From Piscibacillus sp052246295 (lineage in GTDB: Bacteria > Bacillota > Bacilli > Bacillales > Alkalibacillaceae): a stretch of 23,949 bases of DNA. The position numbers were made by a program, and so were the translations under genes. Positions 21,728 to 23,949 of the stretch are shown one piece after another. A model generated the notes under the pieces. The model made no database searches and was not told the origin of the DNA. It saw only the letters and a program-made list of their open reading frames with translations. The stretch's first letter is position 1, and each line of letters starts with the position of its first letter. The stretch is from assembly GCA_052246295.1 (NCBI GenBank), contig JBQQCO010000030.1. One strand, given 5' to 3'.

Positions 21728-21763
21728 GTTTATAGAGGGATAATTGCGGGTAATGTAGAATAT
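21728..21763 (+). promoter_or_regulatory. Overlapping sigma-B and sigma-H type promoters of hpf
   Basis: GTTTAT (21728-21733), 14 nt, GGGTAA (21748-21753) fits the sigma-B pattern GTTTAA-N12-15-GGGTAT with one mismatch in each box. Interleaved with it, GAGGGATAA (21735-21743), 11 nt, GTAGAATAT (21755-21763) fits the sigma-H pattern RNAGGAWWW-N11-12-RNNGAATWW with one mismatch. The B. subtilis gene yvyD is known to be driven by both factors. Confidence 0.68.
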
Positions 21764-21794
21764 AGATTACATATCTTGAAAGGAGGATGTGCAT

Positions 21795-22349
21795 ATGAAG
21801 TACAACGTCAGAGGAGAAAACATCGAAGTAACGAATGCGATCCGAGAGTATGTTGAGAAAAAGATAGGGAAGTTGGAGCGTTATTTTGACACACCACCAA
21901 CTTCAGACGTGCACGTGAACTTAAGTGTACACAATGATGAACAGCGTATTGAGGTGACAATCCCAATGACGGATTTGTTACTGAGAGCTGAGGTGAGTCA
22001 TGGCGATTTATATGCCGCAACCGATTTAGTAGTCGATAAGTTAGAACGACAAATTCGTAAATATAAAACAAAGGTTAATCGTAAGTTCAGACAAGCAGGA
22101 GCTCCAAAGCATGTATTTGCTGAGTTAGAAAGGGAAGCTGCTGTTGCTGTTAATGAAAAAACTGAAGAAGAAGAAATCCAAATTGTTAAGAAAAAGCGTT
22201 TTGATTTAAAACCAATGGATGAGGAAGAAGCAGTCCTTCAAATGGATATGTTAGGCCACAACTTCTTCGTCTTCGAAAATGCTGAAACAGGCGAGACAAA
22301 TGTTGTCTATAAACGTAAAGATGGTAAATACGGGTTAATCGAAACATAA
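21795..22349 (+). CDS. hpf: Long-form ribosome hibernation promoting factor (HPF/YvyD)
   Basis: Long HPF joins two 70S ribosomes into inactive 100S dimers in stationary phase or stress. The 184-aa protein has the N-terminal S30AE domain (about 1-100), with MKYNVRGENIEVTNAIREYVEKKIGKLERYF, HVNLSVHNDEQRIEVTIP and LYAATDLVVDKLERQIRKYK as its core motifs. A linker (about 100-125) leads to the C-terminal dimerisation domain (about 126-184) with VKKKRFDLKPMDEEEAVLQM, LGHNFFVFENAETG and VVYKRKDGKYGLIE. The length is normal for the long form. A GTG six bases upstream is in frame, but AAAGGAGGA at 21779-21787 favours ATG 21795. It is monocistronic with its own stress promoter and terminator; secA/prfB, which usually follow, are not next to it here. 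Confidence 0.95.
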   Translation: MKYNVRGENIEVTNAIREYVEKKIGKLERYFDTPPTSDVHVNLSVHNDEQRIEVTIPMTDLLLRAEVSHGDLYAATDLVVDKLERQIRKYKTKVNRKFRQAGAPKHVFAELEREAAVAVNEKTEEEEIQIVKKKRFDLKPMDEEEAVLQMDMLGHNFFVFENAETGETNVVYKRKDGKYGLIET

Positions 22350-22362
22350 TTTATGATAATCG

Positions 22363-22391
22363 AGCCGCTCCAAAACATGGGGCGGCTTTTC
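22363..22391 (+). terminator. Terminator of hpf
   Basis: AGCCGCTCC (22363-22371) pairs with GGGGCGGCT (22379-22387) with one wobble, followed by TTTT. It begins 13 nt after the hpf stop. Confidence 0.9.
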
Positions 22392-22412
22392 TGTATATGT
22401 GGAGGTGGAGAG

Positions 22413-22947
22413 ATGAAAGTACGATGGGTCAGAGTTTGAGGAAAATTGGAAGCTGTTGTTTCAGAATGAAGCACGACTATTAATGGACATTTTTGGCGAT
22501 GAAATAATTGATATTGAACATTTCGGTAGTACGGCAGTAAAGGGTATGAAGGCTAAGCCTGTGGTAGATATGATGTGTATCGTAAGAGAAATTGAAAAAA
22601 TTGATGCCTTTAACGATCAAATGGCAACACTTGGTTACGATGTTGCGGGTGAGTGGGGTATTAAAGGTAGGAGGTTGTTTAGAAAAGGTGGCGATGAGAG
22701 GACTCATCATATACATTTTTACCAATATGACAATCCGGAAATTGAAAGACACCTCGTCGTTCGCGATTATTTAAGGACACATCCTGAAGAAGTCGAAGAA
22801 TATAGTGGTATTAAAGAAGAGCTAGCTAACCTTTATAATAATACCTGCGATTACAGCTCCGCTAAGAAAGAATACGTTAAAAAGTTAGAAGAGCGAGCAT
22901 TAAATTGGCATCACAAGGATACAACCTTATTTCAAAACGAGAGTTAG
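22413..22947 (+). pseudogene. GrpB family protein, frameshifted near its start
   Basis: From 22456 onward the frame encodes a clear GrpB (UPF0157) protein: IIDIEHFGSTAVKGMKAKPVVDMM (core EHFGSTAV and KPVVDM), then FRKGGDERTHHIHFYQ and HLVVRDYLRTHPEEVEEYSGIKEEL. The fold is nucleotidyltransferase-like, and its true activity is poorly known. The only good start is ATG 22413 with GGAGGTGGAG at 22401-22410, but that frame stops after eight codons. The GrpB frame is open from just after 22414 (YDGSEFEENWKLLFQNEARLL), so the gene needs a +1 shift between about 22416 and 22425. The joined length, about 178 aa, is normal. The in-frame TTG at 22456 has no ribosome site and would cut off the first strand. 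It overlaps the GNAT gene by 43 nt. An assembly error remains possible. Confidence 0.72.
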
Positions 22948-23435
22948 AAGTACGTAAATTAGATCAAAAAGATATACGTTTTATGGCAAAGTGGTTGTCA
23001 GATGACCGAGTGCTAGAGTTTTATGAAGGACGTGACCAACCGTTTGATACTGAGAAAGTGCGAGAAGACTTTTTAAATGAGGAAAGTGACGTAGTTAGCT
23101 GCATGGTGTTGTTTAAAGGCAAGGAAGTAGGTTACATACAATTTTATGAGAAAAAATATAGTTACACTGATAATGATGTTTATGGCATTGATCAATTCAT
23201 TGGCGAGCCAACATATTGGAACATGGGGATTGGAACGTTACTTGTTTCATCAATGGTGAATTTTTTAATAAATAAAAAGGGTGCTGATGTGGTGGTCATG
23301 GATCCGCAAATCAGAAACTCAAGAGCAATACGGTGCTATGAAAAATGTGGTTTTAAGAAAGTGAAGATGCTTCCAGAACATGAGCTACATGAAGGTGTGT
23401 ACCAAGATTGTTGGTTAATGGAGTATAGAAGTTAA
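22905..23435 (+). CDS. GNAT acetyltransferase, AAC(6')-like
   Basis: This protein of about 176 aa belongs to the GNAT family and resembles the aminoglycoside 6'-N-acetyltransferase-like group. It has KDIRFMAKWLSDDRVLEFYEGRDQP (core AKWLSDDRVLEFYEGRD), GKEVGYIQFYEKKYSY, YGIDQFIGEPTYWNMGIGTLLV with the acetyl-CoA loop (about 95-116, GMGxG-like NMGIGT), and VVMDPQIRNSRAIRCYEKCGFKKVKMLPEHE (core NSRAIRCYEKCGF). Real substrates of such chromosomal homologues are often not antibiotics. TTG 22905 is the longest reasonable start but lacks a clear ribosome site; translation may be coupled to GrpB through the 43-nt overlap. GrpB and GNAT domains are also found fused in some Firmicutes as far as I recall, so this pair may be functionally linked. 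Confidence 0.85.
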   Translation: MASQGYNLISKRELEVRKLDQKDIRFMAKWLSDDRVLEFYEGRDQPFDTEKVREDFLNEESDVVSCMVLFKGKEVGYIQFYEKKYSYTDNDVYGIDQFIGEPTYWNMGIGTLLVSSMVNFLINKKGADVVVMDPQIRNSRAIRCYEKCGFKKVKMLPEHELHEGVYQDCWLMEYRS

Positions 23436-23452
23436 TTAGAAACCAGCTAATG

Positions 23453-23788
23453 TCGGTAAAGAGGTTGGTTTTGTCGATAGAGAAGCTCTGTTTGACTTTA
23501 GGGAGGTAACGAATGTCGATAAGGAAGCTTGGTTTATCGATTGGGGACGCTCATTTGTCGATAGAGAAGCACGTTTTGTCGATAGAGATGCAACGACTGT
23601 CGATAAGGAAGCTTGGTTTATCGATAGGGCCCGCTCAATTGTCGATAGAGAAGCTCAATTTGTATATAGAGGACACTCGATTGTCGATTGAGAGGTCAAG
23701 TTTGTCGATATAGAGTGTGCGAATATAGTTAGGGGAGTCCGTTTTGCCGATAGAGAAGCTCCAATTGTTGATTAAGAGATGACGTACA
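23453..23788. repeat. 16-unit degenerate 21-bp tandem array (array 2)
   Basis: TCGATA or close variants recur every 21 bp without a gap from 23453 to 23768, giving 16 units. Units are clearly of the same family as array 1 (TCGATAGAGAAGCTC..., TCGATAAGGAAGCTT..., TCGATAGGGC...) but more diverged, for example ACTTTAGGG at 23495, TATATAGAG at 23663, TAGTTAGGG at 23726 and CCGATAGAG at 23747. Two unit pairs, starting 23516 and 23600, share TCGATAAGGAAGCTTGG followed by TTTATCGAT. The array starts 17 nt after the GNAT stop and ends at the insertion-sequence end. Confidence 0.92.
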
Positions 23789-23790
23789 AT

Positions 23791-23949
23791 AGTCTGTGTA
23801 AGAAAATGTATAAAAAATAAAGGTAAGGTACAACCTCTAATTAACTCTGACATTAACTAGAAAGGATGTGCCTTACCCTATGTCTAATAGTATAACAGAA
23901 AATGTATTTTCTAAACAGATTGAGGAGCTTGTACGTGATTTTGTGAAAA
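23791..23949 (+). mobile_element. Left end of an insertion sequence, probably IS256 family (cut by window edge)
   Basis: A sharp change from the 21-bp array occurs at about 23790. AGTCTGTGTAAGAAAATG there looks like the terminal inverted repeat of an IS256-type element (TCTGTGTAAGAAAA). It is followed by a short leader and a transposase-like start. The right end, and therefore the inverted repeat and target duplication, lies outside the window, so the family call rests on the terminal sequence and the first residues only. Confidence 0.6.
23880..23949 (+). CDS. Transposase, N-terminal fragment (IS256/mutator type, cut by window edge)
   Basis: ATG 23880 opens a frame that runs off the window: MSNSITENVFSKQ followed by IEELVRDFVK. 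The IEELVRDFVK part resembles the N-terminus of IS256-family (mutator) DDE transposases of Firmicutes, which continue into a Glu/Lys-rich helix. AGAAAGGATGTG lies upstream as ribosome site, somewhat distant. Only 23 residues are visible and no catalytic residue is included, so this is a tentative call. Confidence 0.6.
   Translation, partial: MSNSITENVFSKQIEELVRDFVK

Noticed and set aside
23635..23853. 72-codon minus-strand frame across array 2 and the IS end
   Set aside because: Spans the array-IS junction, so it cannot be an old gene, and it follows the repeat periodicity.

Overview
The window looks like a chromosomal segment of a low-GC Gram-positive bacterium of the family Bacillaceae. 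The evidence is gene order: degS-degU-degV-comFA-comFC-yvyF-flgM-flgN-flgK-flgL-yviE-fliW-csrA-hag-flaG-fliD-fliS-fliT-hpf follows the Bacillus subtilis late-flagellar/competence locus almost gene for gene. Shine-Dalgarno sites are strong and purine-rich, and sigma-D type promoters (TAAA, about 15 nt, NCCGATAT) sit in the expected places. Many proteins look acidic, which would fit a halotolerant genus, but the genus cannot be fixed from the sequence.

Layout. 1-2624: a terminator, a membrane-anchored coiled-coil protein on the minus strand and an APC-type amino-acid permease. 2594-5139 (minus strand): a secreted subtilisin-family protease with an odd SGDL-repeat linker, then the YigZ/YvyE family protein. 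5293-7222: the DegS/DegU two-component pair and its terminator. 7232-8135: a 43-unit tandem array of a 21-bp repeat. 8265-11203: DegV fatty-acid-binding protein, then the DNA-uptake proteins ComFA and ComFC; comFB is absent. 11212-17853: yvyF, the sigma-D driven hook-filament operon (FlgM, FlgN, FlgK, FlgL), a palindromic repeat element of about 150 bp, then yviE-fliW-csrA and the flagellin gene hag with a CsrA-binding leader hairpin. 17885-18557: an unrecognised AT-rich 190-codon gene set between two look-alike terminators. 18570-21303: flaG-fliD-fliS-fliT from another sigma-D promoter. 21306-21692: a small coiled-coil gene under a LexA-type SOS promoter. 21728-22391: long-form hpf with an overlapping sigma-B/sigma-H promoter. 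22413-23435: a frameshifted GrpB-family gene overlapping a GNAT acetyltransferase. 23453-23788: a second array of the same 21-bp repeat family. 23791-end: the left end of a probable IS256-family insertion sequence.

How it fits together. DegS-DegU is the switch between motility, exoenzymes and competence. FlgM holds sigma-D in check until the hook is finished. FlgN, FliS and FliT are export chaperones, FlgK/FlgL/FliD build the hook-filament junction and cap, and Hag is the filament. FliW, CsrA and Hag form the homeostatic loop in which CsrA blocks hag translation until Hag titrates FliW.

The least explained items are the two helically phased 21-bp arrays at 7232-8135 and 23453-23788, the inverted-repeat element interrupting flgL-yviE, the SOS-promoter coiled-coil gene, and the orphan gene behind hag.
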